From Planomicrobium sp. Y74 (lineage in GTDB: Bacteria > Bacillota > Bacilli > Bacillales_A > Planococcaceae), in contig NZ_RCWH01000002.1 in assembly GCF_003668635.1 (NCBI RefSeq), positions 124,001 through 188,000 of the forward strand: a stretch of DNA of 64,000 nucleotides, read 5' to 3'. Below the pieces are notes generated by a model that made no database searches, was not told where the DNA came from, and worked only from the letters and a program-made list of their open reading frames with translations. Made by a program: the position numbers and the translations under genes. Shown piece after piece: positions 28,563-37,357 of the stretch (within the stretch, counting starts at the first letter, position 1; the number at the start of each line of letters is the position of its first letter).

Positions 28563-29495
28563 TTGTTGATGTGGGAAGGGGTAAAGATGCTGATGGAGAG
28601 GCTGCCGACAGGGCATCCGGAGCAGGCATATTTGAAAAAGGAGTTTCACCGGTACGAAGCAGGATGGAAAGGCGAGAAGCGCTTGATTGCGAAAATGGTT
28701 GAGTTTCATTGGGGTGAACCTTTTGAATTGATTTGGGATGTCGGTTTGAAGCTGGGCGACTGGAAAGTTCAAATAGACGGCTTGCTGGTGACGGAGCGCT
28801 GTGTCATCGTTATCAGTTCGAAGAATATCAGCGGCAGGATCCATTTCGATGCAGTGACTTCTGAGTTCTACCGGTTTAACAATGAAGGTGAAAAAATGGT
28901 GATGGAAGATCCTCAGGTGCAGCTGGCCAAGCACATCCGCTTTCTCGAGCTGTGGCTGAAACAGAGGAAGATTACGTATCCTCCAATTGTTGGAGTAGTG
29001 GCTTTCACGTCCAAGCATTGTGAATTTATTGAGAAGCCGGCCGATAAGCATATCTGCAAGACGTATCAGGCGGTTGAGACGCTTTACAAAATTCTTGAAG
29101 CGCATGATGTTCAGGCTGACTCCCCTAAGCCGAGCAGGATGCGTAAGGTGATTGAATCGAACAGTTATCCATACGAACGACCGCCGTTGTGTGAGTATTA
29201 TCGGATTGATCCGCGCGATTTGAGGACGGGTGTGAAGTGTGTGGCATGTGGGAAGATTGCGGTGGAGCGGTTGTTTAAAGTCTGGCAATGCAAAGAGTGC
29301 GGACACCGGGATCCGAATGCTCATCAACAGGCTTTACAGGAGTATTTTGCGTTGGTCAGTAGTGAAATTGATAATAAGGAATTTCGGCGGTTTAGTGGGA
29401 TTGAATCACGATATGTTGTTTTCAGAATGCTTTCTGATGCTGGACTTGTAACTGAAGGAGCAAAAAGGAATCGCAAGTATATCAATGAAAACTAG
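28563..29495 (+). CDS. NERD domain protein with C-terminal zinc ribbon, paralogue 2 (catalytic Glu replaced)
   Basis: 310 residues, same architecture as the protein at 2026-2964. The NERD domain (about 35-140) keeps Asp72 (VQIDGLL) and Lys87 but has Ser85 where paralogue 1 has catalytic Glu80 (ISSKNISG against LESKNISG), so nuclease activity may be reduced or lost. Zinc ribbon CVACGK...WQCKECGH near 225-250, then a winged-helix-like tail (FSGIESRYVVFRMLSDAGLV). GGGGAG lies 6 bases before the TTG start; TTG 28566, ATG 28569 and ATG 28587 are alternatives. Downstream lies array B with a different core. Confidence 0.83.
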   Translation: MLMWEGVKMLMERLPTGHPEQAYLKKEFHRYEAGWKGEKRLIAKMVEFHWGEPFELIWDVGLKLGDWKVQIDGLLVTERCVIVISSKNISGRIHFDAVTSEFYRFNNEGEKMVMEDPQVQLAKHIRFLELWLKQRKITYPPIVGVVAFTSKHCEFIEKPADKHICKTYQAVETLYKILEAHDVQADSPKPSRMRKVIESNSYPYERPPLCEYYRIDPRDLRTGVKCVACGKIAVERLFKVWQCKECGHRDPNAHQQALQEYFALVSSEIDNKEFRRFSGIESRYVVFRMLSDAGLVTEGAKRNRKYINEN

Positions 29496-29507
29496 TTCTT
29501 TGTTTGA

Positions 29508-29537
29508 AAAACACCTATTCAAGTAGGTGTTTTTTTA
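29508..29537 (+). terminator. Terminator after the second NERD gene
   Basis: ACACCTA / TAGGTGT stem followed by T7, between the gene and array B. Confidence 0.85.
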
Positions 29538-29560
29538 TTTTTATTAGCAAGAAGTTATCA

Positions 29561-29680
29561 CTGCGCACATAAAACTGAATCTGCGCACATAAAATGACGT
29601 CACCGCACACAAATCCGGATCTGCGCACACAAATGTCTCTCACCGCACATAAATTCGGCTCACCGCACAGAAACAGCCGC
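29561..29680 (+). repeat. NERD-associated tandem array B: 6 units, core CGCACAYAAA, period exactly 20 bp
   Basis: Units start at 29561, 29581, 29601, 29621, 29641 and 29661. Three begin CTGCGCACA and three CACCGCACA; each continues with an A-rich end (TAAA, CAAA or GAAA) and a 7-base variable linker. The layout (11-13 bp core ending in an A-rich tract, about 8-bp linker, 20-bp step) is that of the TGATCATAGAA arrays although the core differs. Followed by a C-rich tract (29682-29717). Confidence 0.92.
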
Positions 29681-29719
29681 CACACCCCCACAACCCCACC
29701 CCCAACAAACAATCCCCAC

Positions 29720-29749
29720 AAAAAAACCGCCTCACACCCGTGAGACGGC
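29720..29749 (-). terminator. Terminator of yslB (minus strand)
   Basis: On the minus strand CCGTCTCAC / GTGAGGCGG (one G-T pair) followed by seven T. Confidence 0.85.
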
Positions 29750-29769
29750 CAATCCACATCATATTCCAC

Positions 29770-30171
29770 TCAAACTTGCTCACGCAGATCCGTTTTCAGC
29801 GTAATTCGGACCAATTTTTTCTTCGGCAGCACTTCGTCGTAGGCTTCTGTCAAAAAGCCGCCGAGTTTCTGCTTTTGCTGGGCCAGGAAGCCGGCTTCGA
29901 GCTTGAAGCAGCGGTTATCGAGTTTGAAAGGGCGTAAAACGAAGATAGTTTCGTCTTTGCCAGTTTTTTCTGTCACTAATTCGCCAAATCCGGCTTGCTC
30001 AAAAAAGTCGCCGGCTTCGTCCAATGAGAAAAGGGGGAATTTCCGGGCAAGGGATTTGCCGGCCCAATAGAGGACGTCGTTTTCATGTTTGCCCAGTATA
30101 TCGGATAATACATAGTCGCGAATAATTTCATAACCGAAATGTTCGTTGATTTCAGGCTCTTTTGCAGTCAT
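29770..30171 (-). CDS. yslB: YslB family protein (DUF2507)
   Basis: 133 residues, soluble. Recognised from FGYEIIRDYVLSDILGKHENDVLYWAGKSLARKFPL and placement between lysC and sdhC as in B. subtilis. The family resembles V4R/small-ligand domains; function not established. Minus strand, divergent from sdhC, so transcription is independent of it. Confidence 0.85.
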   Translation of the reverse strand: MTAKEPEINEHFGYEIIRDYVLSDILGKHENDVLYWAGKSLARKFPLFSLDEAGDFFEQAGFGELVTEKTGKDETIFVLRPFKLDNRCFKLEAGFLAQQKQKLGGFLTEAYDEVLPKKKLVRITLKTDLREQV

Positions 30172-30234
30172 CGTAAACCCACTTTCAATATGTAGAAACC
30201 CCGTAGGGAATCTTCTGAATTAAGACAAGTTGCC

Positions 30235-30263
30235 TTGACGCTCCTAATTGAGCGGAGTACAAT
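30235..30263 (+). promoter_or_regulatory. SigA promoter of sdhCAB
   Basis: TTGACG (30235-30240), 17-base spacer, TACAAT (30258-30263), about 110 bases before sdhC. Confidence 0.8.
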
Positions 30264-30374
30264 AAATATGTCATATTATTGTATCATGATGTTCCATGCA
30301 GTCAATGGATGCTTTCGTAAAATATCGATTGCTCCGTTAACTGCCTTATTAATGTTTTGAGGAGGGTAAAAGTT

Positions 30375-30986
30375 TTGGATAATCGTGAATTTTTATTGCG
30401 CAGGTTGCACTCATTGCTTGGAATCATTCCATTAGGGATTTTCCTTACACAGCATTTAATCGTCAACCATTTCGCAACACAAGGTGTCGAGGCATTTAAT
30501 ACCGCATCCCACTTCTTAGCGAACCTTCCGTTCGTCATTTTCCTGGAGATTTTCGTTATTTATCTGCCAATTATGTATCATGCTTTCTACGGTGTATACA
30601 TAGCTTTCACTAGCAAGCACAACCCGGGGCATTATAGTTATTTGCGCAATATTTTATTTACTGCTCAGCGTTATACTGGAGTATTCCTCGTAGTCTTCAT
30701 CGCTTGGCACGTATTTGAAACACGCTTCCAGGTGGCTATCGGAAATGCAGCAGAAGCTGATTTCAACATGATGGCTAATATTCTTGATAATCCTTGGATG
30801 TTTGCATTTTATGTTGCCGGCGTTCTCACAGCTACGTTCCACTTGGCGAATGGCTTGTGGTCATTCCTTGTAACTTGGGGCATTACTCAATCCGAGAAAG
30901 CTCAACGATACACGACATACTTCACACTTGTGGTTTTCATTGTATTGTCGGTAATCGGTATCCGCGCTTTATTGGCATTCGTTTAA
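30375..30986 (+). CDS. sdhC: Succinate dehydrogenase cytochrome b558 subunit
   Basis: 203 residues with five hydrophobic helices and several His that can ligate the two haems (His near 8, 22, 27, 65, 109, 150). Anchors SdhAB in the membrane and reduces menaquinone. TTG is chosen: AGGAGGG lies 8 bases upstream and the N-terminus DNREFLLRRLHSLLGIIPLG matches SdhC of Bacillus. Confidence 0.94.
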   Translation: MDNREFLLRRLHSLLGIIPLGIFLTQHLIVNHFATQGVEAFNTASHFLANLPFVIFLEIFVIYLPIMYHAFYGVYIAFTSKHNPGHYSYLRNILFTAQRYTGVFLVVFIAWHVFETRFQVAIGNAAEADFNMMANILDNPWMFAFYVAGVLTATFHLANGLWSFLVTWGITQSEKAQRYTTYFTLVVFIVLSVIGIRALLAFV

Positions 30987-31031
30987 TACGAATTCGATCA
31001 TTGGTGAATTAAAAGAGGAGTGAATACCAAA

Positions 31032-32780
31032 ATGGCGAAAGGCAAACTTATTATTGTCGGTGGCGGGCTTGCCGGTTTAATGGCAGCTGTAAAAGGCGCA
31101 GAGGCTGGCGCGTCAATCGATTTATTTTCAATCGTTCCGGTTAAACGATCTCACTCTGTGTGTGCACAGGGCGGCATCAACGGAGCGGTAAATACCAAAG
31201 GTGAAGGCGATTCACCTGATATTCACTTTGACGACACGGTTTACGGCGGGGATTTCCTTGCGAACCAGCGTCCGGTTAAAGCGATGACAGATGCGGCGCC
31301 AGCGATTATCCGCTTGCTTGACCGTATGGGCGTTATGTTCAACCGTACGCCTGAAGGTTTGCTTGACTTCCGCCGCTTCGGTGGAACGATGCACCATAGA
31401 ACGGCTTTTGCCGGCGCGACTACTGGCCAGCAATTGCTTTATGCACTTGATGAGCAAGTGCGCCGCCACGAAGTAAGCGGTCTTGTAACGAAATACGAAG
31501 GATGGGAATTCCTTGGTCTTATTCTTGATGAAAACGGCGTGAGCCGCGGAATCACTGCACAGAATATGACGACTATGGAAATCAAAGCGTTCCGCGGAGA
31601 TGCTGTAATCATGGCAACCGGCGGACCCGGTATCATCTTCGGAAAATCGACGAACTCTGTCATCAACACAGGTTCAGCGGCTTCCATCGTTTATCAGCAA
31701 GGCGCTTATTATGCAAACGGCGAATTTATCCAGATTCACCCGACTGCGATTCCGGGAGACGACAAGCTTCGCTTGATGTCTGAATCGGCACGTGGTGAAG
31801 GTGGCCGTATCTGGACATATAAAGACGGAAAACCTTGGTATTTCCTTGAAGAAAAATATCCTGCTTACGGAAACCTGGTTCCTCGTGATATCGCTACACG
31901 CGAAATCTTCGATGTCTGCGTTAACCAAAAGCTCGGCATTAACGGCGAAAACATGGTTTACCTGGATCTTTCACACAAAGATCCGAAGGAATTGGATATC
32001 AAACTTGGCGGAATCATCGAGATCTACGAGAAGTTCACAGGCGATGACCCACGCAAAGTTCCGATGAAAATCTTCCCTGCAGTCCATTATTCGATGGGCG
32101 GATTATGGGTTGATGATCACCAAATGACAAGCATTCCAGGCGTTTTGGCTGCAGGTGAATGTGATTATTCTCAGCACGGTGCAAACCGTTTGGGCGCAAA
32201 CTCACTTCTATCAGCTATCTACGGCGGTATGGTGGCAGGACCGAACGCACTTGATTATATCAAAGGCCTTGAAGTTCTTGCAGAAGACCTTCCATCAGAT
32301 ATTTTTGACCAGGCAGTTGCTGAAGAGCAGCGCAAATGGGAAGAAATCCTGGCACTTAACGGAACAGAGAATGCTTATGTTCTTCACAAAGAACTTGGCG
32401 AATGGATGACGGATAATGTAACAGTTGTACGTTATAACGACCGTCTTCAGAAAACGGACGAGAAAATTCAGGAGTTGCTTGAGCGTTTCAATAACATCAA
32501 CATCACAGATACACAACTTTGGAGCAATCAAGGCGCAATGTTCACACGTCAGCTGAAAAATATGCTACATTTAGCACGAGTGATCACACTTGGAGCGTTG
32601 AACCGCAATGAGAGCCGCGGAGCTCACTACAAACCTGATTTCCCGGAACGTAACGATGAAGAATTCTTGAAAACGACTATGGCGAAATTCAATGGCTATG
32701 ACGCACCAATCTTCCATTATGAAGAAGTGGATACAGGATTGATTCCGCCGCGCAAGCGTGATTATTCAGCCAAAGCATAA
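31032..32780 (+). CDS. sdhA: Succinate dehydrogenase flavoprotein subunit
   Basis: 582 residues. FAD-binding start KLIIVGGGLAGLMAAVKGAE, the covalent-FAD region around RSHSVCAQGGINGA, catalytic segment ESARGEGGRIW (about 258) and HGANRLGANSLLSAIYGG near 390. Oxidises succinate to fumarate. ATG 31032 has GAGGAG 11 bases upstream. Second gene of the operon. Confidence 0.97.
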   Translation: MAKGKLIIVGGGLAGLMAAVKGAEAGASIDLFSIVPVKRSHSVCAQGGINGAVNTKGEGDSPDIHFDDTVYGGDFLANQRPVKAMTDAAPAIIRLLDRMGVMFNRTPEGLLDFRRFGGTMHHRTAFAGATTGQQLLYALDEQVRRHEVSGLVTKYEGWEFLGLILDENGVSRGITAQNMTTMEIKAFRGDAVIMATGGPGIIFGKSTNSVINTGSAASIVYQQGAYYANGEFIQIHPTAIPGDDKLRLMSESARGEGGRIWTYKDGKPWYFLEEKYPAYGNLVPRDIATREIFDVCVNQKLGINGENMVYLDLSHKDPKELDIKLGGIIEIYEKFTGDDPRKVPMKIFPAVHYSMGGLWVDDHQMTSIPGVLAAGECDYSQHGANRLGANSLLSAIYGGMVAGPNALDYIKGLEVLAEDLPSDIFDQAVAEEQRKWEEILALNGTENAYVLHKELGEWMTDNVTVVRYNDRLQKTDEKIQELLERFNNINITDTQLWSNQGAMFTRQLKNMLHLARVITLGALNRNESRGAHYKPDFPERNDEEFLKTTMAKFNGYDAPIFHYEEVDTGLIPPRKRDYSAKA

Positions 32781-32813
32781 GTTTACGAGTCAAAGAAGGG
32801 AGATAGAATTACT

Positions 32814-33581
32814 ATGGGTGAAGCAGCAAAAACGGTAATTTTTGAAATCGAACGCCGTGATTCAACTGATAAAGAATCCTATTTCGAGAAATTCGAATTG
32901 CCATACCGCGCGAACATGAATGTCATTTCGGCATTGATGGAAATCCGCCGCAACCCTGTCAATATCGAAGGGAAGAAAACAACACCTGTAAACTGGGACA
33001 TGAACTGCCTTGAGGAAGTTTGTGGAGCATGTTCAATGATTATCAACGGCAAAGCACGCCAGTCGTGTACAGCCCTTGTCGATCAATTGGAACAGCCGAT
33101 CCGTTTGCAGCCGATGAAAACGTTCCCTGTTGTCCGCGACCTTGTCGTTGACCGCAGCCGCATGTTCGATTCATTGAAAAAAGTCAAAGCTTGGGTTCCA
33201 ATCGATGGAACGCATGATCTTGGCGAAGGTCCACGTATGCCTGAACGTAAACGCCAATGGGCTTACGAACTTTCAAAATGTATGACTTGCGGTGTATGTC
33301 TTGAAGCATGCCCGAACGTCAACGATAAATCCGATTTCATCGGAGCTGCGCCACTTTCTCAAGTTCGCTTGATGAATGCGCATCCAACTGGTGCCATGAA
33401 CCGTGATGAGCGTTTGAACGCAATCATGGGCGATGGCGGCCTTGCAAGCTGCGGTAACTCACAAAACTGTGTTGAATCTTGCCCTAAAGGTATTCCTTTG
33501 ACAACTTCAATCGCAGCGTTGAACCGTGAAACTACAGTACAAATGTTCCGTAACTTCTTCGGAAGCGACCACGCAGTCTGA
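32814..33581 (+). CDS. sdhB: Succinate dehydrogenase iron-sulfur subunit
   Basis: 255 residues. Cys sets for three clusters: CLEEVCGACSMIINGKARQSC (2Fe-2S, about 64-84), CMTCGVCLEACP (4Fe-4S, about 156-167) and CGNSQNCVESCPKGIPL (3Fe-4S plus shared Cys, about 209-225). Passes electrons from SdhA to SdhC. GAAGGGAGA before ATG. Confidence 0.97.
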   Translation: MGEAAKTVIFEIERRDSTDKESYFEKFELPYRANMNVISALMEIRRNPVNIEGKKTTPVNWDMNCLEEVCGACSMIINGKARQSCTALVDQLEQPIRLQPMKTFPVVRDLVVDRSRMFDSLKKVKAWVPIDGTHDLGEGPRMPERKRQWAYELSKCMTCGVCLEACPNVNDKSDFIGAAPLSQVRLMNAHPTGAMNRDERLNAIMGDGGLASCGNSQNCVESCPKGIPLTTSIAALNRETTVQMFRNFFGSDHAV

Positions 33582-33592
33582 TTTATACAGAG

Positions 33593-33620
33593 AACCTTCA
33601 CTTCGGTGGAGGTTTTTTTG
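33593..33620 (+). terminator. Terminator of sdhCAB
   Basis: AACCTTCAC / GTGGAGGTT with TTCG loop and T run. Confidence 0.9.
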
Positions 33621-33742
33621 TTAGGGTTTTCAGGTCAAAAAGATACTAAAATTGACCCTGCGGAAATGAAATATGGAGCCTCGCACCTTGGTTTTTGTTA
33701 TACTGATAAAATAGTAAGGGATATTTTATTGGAGGAAATTAA

Positions 33743-34210
33743 ATGAAAGCCAATTACATTACAGATTTTGAACAATGGAAACAGGAATTCAGTTTTTCTG
33801 CGCCGGTACAGGTGCGGTTCTCTGAAACGGATATGTTCGGCCACGTCAATAACACGGTGCCGATCACTTATTTTGAATTTGCACGCATCGAATACATGAA
33901 GGAACTGGGGCTGATGCAGCGCTGGCTGAAAGGGGATGGCGATTTATTCCCTGTTATCGCCGACATGCAGGTGGATTATACGCAGCAGGTTTACTTCGAT
34001 GAAAAACTCGATGTATATGTTAAAATCGCTTCGATTGGCAGATCTTCGATCGACGTCCATTACTGGGTCGTAAATGCGAAAGGGGAAACCTGCTTTACCG
34101 GCAGAGGGGCTATGGTGCAAATTTCCAAAGCCACCGGCAAGGGACACCCGTGGACAGATGAAGAAAAAGCGCTTTTTGAAAACAAGCAGTTTATTTCATC
34201 AGAAAATTAA
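33743..34210 (+). CDS. ysmA: Acyl-CoA thioesterase, hotdog fold (YsmA-like)
   Basis: 155 residues with the 4HBT signature VRFSETDMFGHVNNTVPITYFEFARIEYM, where the Asp of ETDMFGHVNN is the expected catalytic acid. Hydrolyses acyl-CoA esters; natural substrate unknown. Lies after sdhB as ysmA does in B. subtilis, where gerE is nearby; no gerE is seen here. Confidence 0.85.
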   Translation: MKANYITDFEQWKQEFSFSAPVQVRFSETDMFGHVNNTVPITYFEFARIEYMKELGLMQRWLKGDGDLFPVIADMQVDYTQQVYFDEKLDVYVKIASIGRSSIDVHYWVVNAKGETCFTGRGAMVQISKATGKGHPWTDEEKALFENKQFISSEN

Positions 34211-34285
34211 GTCAGTTCTTGCTAAATCAGAAAAAAACCTTCACTATATAAAGTAATAGTTGTATTCAAGGAGTGGACATGGATT

Positions 34286-34738
34286 ATGAATGAAAACAAA
34301 AATGACATCCCCCATGATAAAGAGCGAGTTGCCTTCATGGAAAAAGAGCTGCGCTATATCTCCGGGATCATTAAGCAAAAAGGCCGTGAAATCCTTAATT
34401 CCTACACCATAACACCACCTCAATTCATCGCGCTGCAATGGCTGTTTGAACATGGCGATATGACGATCGGCGATCTGTCGAACAAAATGTATCTGGCGTT
34501 CAGCACGACAACTGATCTGGTGGATCGTATGGAAAAGAATGAATTGGTAGTAAGGATCCGCGAAGAACAGGATCGCCGGGTTGTGCGCATCAAGCTTTTG
34601 AAAGAAGGCGAGCGCATCATTGAAGAAGTGATCGAGAAGAGACAGGATTATTTACAGAACGTCCTGACCGAATTCAGCGAAGAAGAAGTGGAGCAATTTT
34701 CATTCCTATTGGAGAAATTGCACACGAACATGAAATAG
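34286..34738 (+). CDS. ysmB: MarR-family transcriptional regulator (YsmB-like)
   Basis: 150 residues. Winged helix with MTIGDLSNKMYLAFSTTTDLVDRMEKNELVVRIREEQDRRVVRIKLLKEGE (about 62-112), typical MarR recognition helix and wing with conserved DRR. Target genes unknown. Eleven bases upstream of racE, probably co-transcribed. Confidence 0.87.
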   Translation: MNENKNDIPHDKERVAFMEKELRYISGIIKQKGREILNSYTITPPQFIALQWLFEHGDMTIGDLSNKMYLAFSTTTDLVDRMEKNELVVRIREEQDRRVVRIKLLKEGERIIEEVIEKRQDYLQNVLTEFSEEEVEQFSFLLEKLHTNMK

Positions 34739-34748
34739 GGGCGGAAAC

Positions 34749-35558
34749 ATGCAAGCGAATGCGCCAATCGGAGTAATTGATTCAGGAGTAGGCGGGTTGA
34801 CTGTCGCAAAGGAGATTATGCGGCTTTTGCCACATGAAAAAGTGCTGTATATCGGAGACAATGCAAGATGTCCATATGGGCCGCGTCCTCAGGCTGAAGT
34901 CCGTAAGTACACCTGGCAGATGGCGCGTGCACTGGTGGACAAAAATATCAAGCTGCTCGTCATCGCCTGCAACACGGCGACTGCGGCAACACTTGATTCT
35001 CTGCAGAAAAAATTGTCCATCCCAGTGATTGGCGTCATTTTTCCAGGCGCCCGCGCAGCGATGAAAGTTTCCGTTACCAAGGAAATTGCGGTACTCGGCA
35101 CACTTGGGACTGTGAAAAGCGGTGCTTATGAAAATGCTTTGAAGTCGTTGATGTCGTCCTGCCACATCGTCCAGCTGGCGTGCCCGAAATTTGTGCCGCT
35201 TGTCGAAAGTGACGAATATGAAGGTGAGTTTGCGAAAAAAATGGTATGGGAAACACTGGGCCAATTGGAACAAAAGCATTTTGATACAGCGATACTTGGC
35301 TGCACACATTATCCGCTGCTCCAGGAATTCATCCAGGAGAAGTTCGGTCCGTCGGTGACTGTATTGTCATCAGCATCCGAAACAGCAAAAGATGTTGAAA
35401 ACCATTTGCGCTTTCAAAATATGCTGGCGCCAGCGAAAAGGCTGCCAGTGCATCAATTTTACACTTCAGGTTCCACATCGATTTTTGAAACGATCATCAA
35501 AAAATGGCTGGAGATCGAAAAACCGATTATCCATTCGATAAAATTCCCTCAAACCTGA
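34749..35558 (+). CDS. racE: Glutamate racemase
   Basis: 269 residues. Makes D-glutamate for peptidoglycan. Two catalytic Cys motifs are visible: VIACNTATAATLD (about 75) and LGCTHYPLLQ (about 184-193); N-terminal IGVIDSGVGGLTV. Followed by a terminator overlapping the stop region. Confidence 0.96.
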   Translation: MQANAPIGVIDSGVGGLTVAKEIMRLLPHEKVLYIGDNARCPYGPRPQAEVRKYTWQMARALVDKNIKLLVIACNTATAATLDSLQKKLSIPVIGVIFPGARAAMKVSVTKEIAVLGTLGTVKSGAYENALKSLMSSCHIVQLACPKFVPLVESDEYEGEFAKKMVWETLGQLEQKHFDTAILGCTHYPLLQEFIQEKFGPSVTVLSSASETAKDVENHLRFQNMLAPAKRLPVHQFYTSGSTSIFETIIKKWLEIEKPIIHSIKFPQT

Positions 35559-35579
35559 TGGCGCTGCTGTCAGGTTTTT
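35552..35579 (+). terminator. Terminator after racE
   Basis: AACCTGA...TCAGGTT hairpin with T run; the left arm includes the racE stop codon. Confidence 0.8.
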
Positions 35580-35633
35580 GTCGCTCCCTACAAAATATGG
35601 TACGCTAATCGAGTAAATATAAGGAGGATATCC

Positions 35634-36383
35634 ATGACAAGAGCAGATGAAAGAAAAGCGGACGAATTGCGTCCAGTTGATATGCAGGCAGATTATTTAA
35701 TTCATCCTGAAGGTTCAGTATTAATCACGGTAGGCCAGACGAAAGTGATCTGCACCGCGACAGTCGAAGAGAAAGTTCCAGGTTTCCTGCGGGGACAAGG
35801 GAAAGGCTGGATTACAGCTGAATATTCCATGCTGCCGCGTGCTACAGGCAGCCGTAACCGCCGTGAAGCATCAGCAGGCAAAATCGGTGGCCGTACGATG
35901 GAGATCCAACGATTGATTGGACGTGCGCTCCGTGCTGTTGTCGATCTTGAAAAACTTGGTGAACGGACGTTATGGCTTGATTGCGACGTTATCCAAGCGG
36001 ACGGCGGCACTCGGACTGCTTCAATTACAGGGGCTTATGTGGCGATGGTTATGGCCATCAGCAAACTCGAACTGACAGCTTTCCCGGTAACGGATTTCCT
36101 GGCAGCGACGAGTGTCGGCATTACGCATGACAATGGCGCCATTCTTGATTTGGATTACAGCGAGGACTCAACAGCTGAAGTCGATATGAACCTGGTGATG
36201 ACTGGAAAAGGCAATTTCGTTGAACTGCAGGGCACTGGCGAAGAATCCACCTTTACGCGTGCACAATTAAATGAAATGCTGGATCTTGGTGAAGCAGGTA
36301 TCCGTCAATTGATTGAAAAGCAAAAAGAAATTCTTGGTGATACCGCACTCCGGATCGGAGAAGAAACGAGGTCGGAATTATGA
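35634..36383 (+). CDS. rph: Ribonuclease PH
   Basis: 249 residues. Phosphorolytic 3'-5' exoribonuclease that trims tRNA 3' ends. Typical segments: [49 protein letters not shown] (about 61-109) and [17 protein letters not shown] (about 120-136). Overlaps the next gene by ATGA. In B. subtilis gerM lies just upstream; it is absent here. Confidence 0.96.
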   Translation: MTRADERKADELRPVDMQADYLIHPEGSVLITVGQTKVICTATVEEKVPGFLRGQGKGWITAEYSMLPRATGSRNRREASAGKIGGRTMEIQRLIGRALRAVVDLEKLGERTLWLDCDVIQADGGTRTASITGAYVAMVMAISKLELTAFPVTDFLAATSVGITHDNGAILDLDYSEDSTAEVDMNLVMTGKGNFVELQGTGEESTFTRAQLNEMLDLGEAGIRQLIEKQKEILGDTALRIGEETRSEL

Positions 36384-36970
36384 AAGAGATAATCATTGCT
36401 ACGAAAAACAAAGGCAAAGCGAAAGATTTCGAAGAACTGCTCGAACCAATGGGTTATAAAGTACTCACTTTGCACGACGTGGCCCCGCATCTTGATGTCG
36501 AAGAAACAGGCGAGACCTTCGAAGAGAATGCGGTTTTAAAAGCAGAGACTATTGCGCAGGAACTACAGGCGACCGTAATTGCCGATGACAGCGGCCTTGA
36601 AATCGATGCCCTTAACGGTGAGCCAGGAGTCTATTCCGCCCGCTATTCGGGAGAAGAAAAAAATGATGATTCCAATATCGACAAAGTGCTGCAGAAATTG
36701 GTGCAGGTTCCGGATGATGAAAAAACAGCGCGATTCCGCTGCGTCCTGGCACTGGCATCACCTGGTAAGGAAACCATCATCTTTGAAGGCACCTGTGAAG
36801 GTTTGATTACCGATGAAAGAAAAGGTGATAATGGCTTTGGCTATGATCCGATATTCTATGTTCCAGCCCTCGAAAAAACGATGGCTGAAATGAAACCTTC
36901 AGAAAAAGCAGCGGTTTCACATCGCGGAAATGCTATTCGGGAACTAGGGAAAGCGATGCCAGGGCTTTAA
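36380..36970 (+). CDS. rdgB: XTP/dITP diphosphatase (Ham1/RdgB family)
   Basis: 196 residues. Removes deaminated purine nucleotides (dITP, XTP). Motifs: [16 protein letters not shown] (about 5-20), [25 protein letters not shown] (about 68-92) and [10 protein letters not shown] near the C-terminus. Coupled to rph by ATGA overlap, as in B. subtilis (ysnA). Confidence 0.95.
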   Translation: MKEIIIATKNKGKAKDFEELLEPMGYKVLTLHDVAPHLDVEETGETFEENAVLKAETIAQELQATVIADDSGLEIDALNGEPGVYSARYSGEEKNDDSNIDKVLQKLVQVPDDEKTARFRCVLALASPGKETIIFEGTCEGLITDERKGDNGFGYDPIFYVPALEKTMAEMKPSEKAAVSHRGNAIRELGKAMPGL

Positions 36971-37025
36971 AGCAACTGAGCCACAACTGATTTCTTTCCT
37001 TTTTTAATATTTTTTTAAAATAACG

Positions 37026-37054
37026 TTGACTTTTCTTTAAAAGATTTCTATAAT
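37026..37054 (+). promoter_or_regulatory. Promoter of tRNA-Arg, copy 1
   Basis: TTGACT (37026-37031), 17-base spacer, TATAAT (37049-37054), about 72 bases before the tRNA. No equal promoter is seen before copy 2. Confidence 0.8.
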
Positions 37055-37113
37055 TAAAATTGTCTTTCGAAATAGAATGCAAAGCCGGCTGGCAACAGTT
37101 CAGTTTGCATTGA

Positions 37114-37201
<88 letters not shown>

Positions 37202-37326
37202 ATAGAAATGTGGTCAACACATTGCTGTGATAGGGTTTTGAAGCATGTAGGGAAAAGAACGGGGATACGAACCATCGAGGAATATCCCTGTTTCCGACCT
37301 ACTCACCAAACACAGACCAAAATTAT

Positions 37327-37357
37327 CTTCTAATCAAATTGATTAGGAGGTTTTTTT
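37327..37357 (+). promoter_or_regulatory. Terminator-like hairpin that contains the integrase ribosome site
   Basis: CTTCTAATCAA pairs with TTGATTAGGAG (one G-T pair), and the right arm holds the AGGAGG Shine-Dalgarno. Seven T follow and run into the ATG. It could stop read-through transcripts from the tRNA promoter and hide the ribosome site. Confidence 0.6.
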
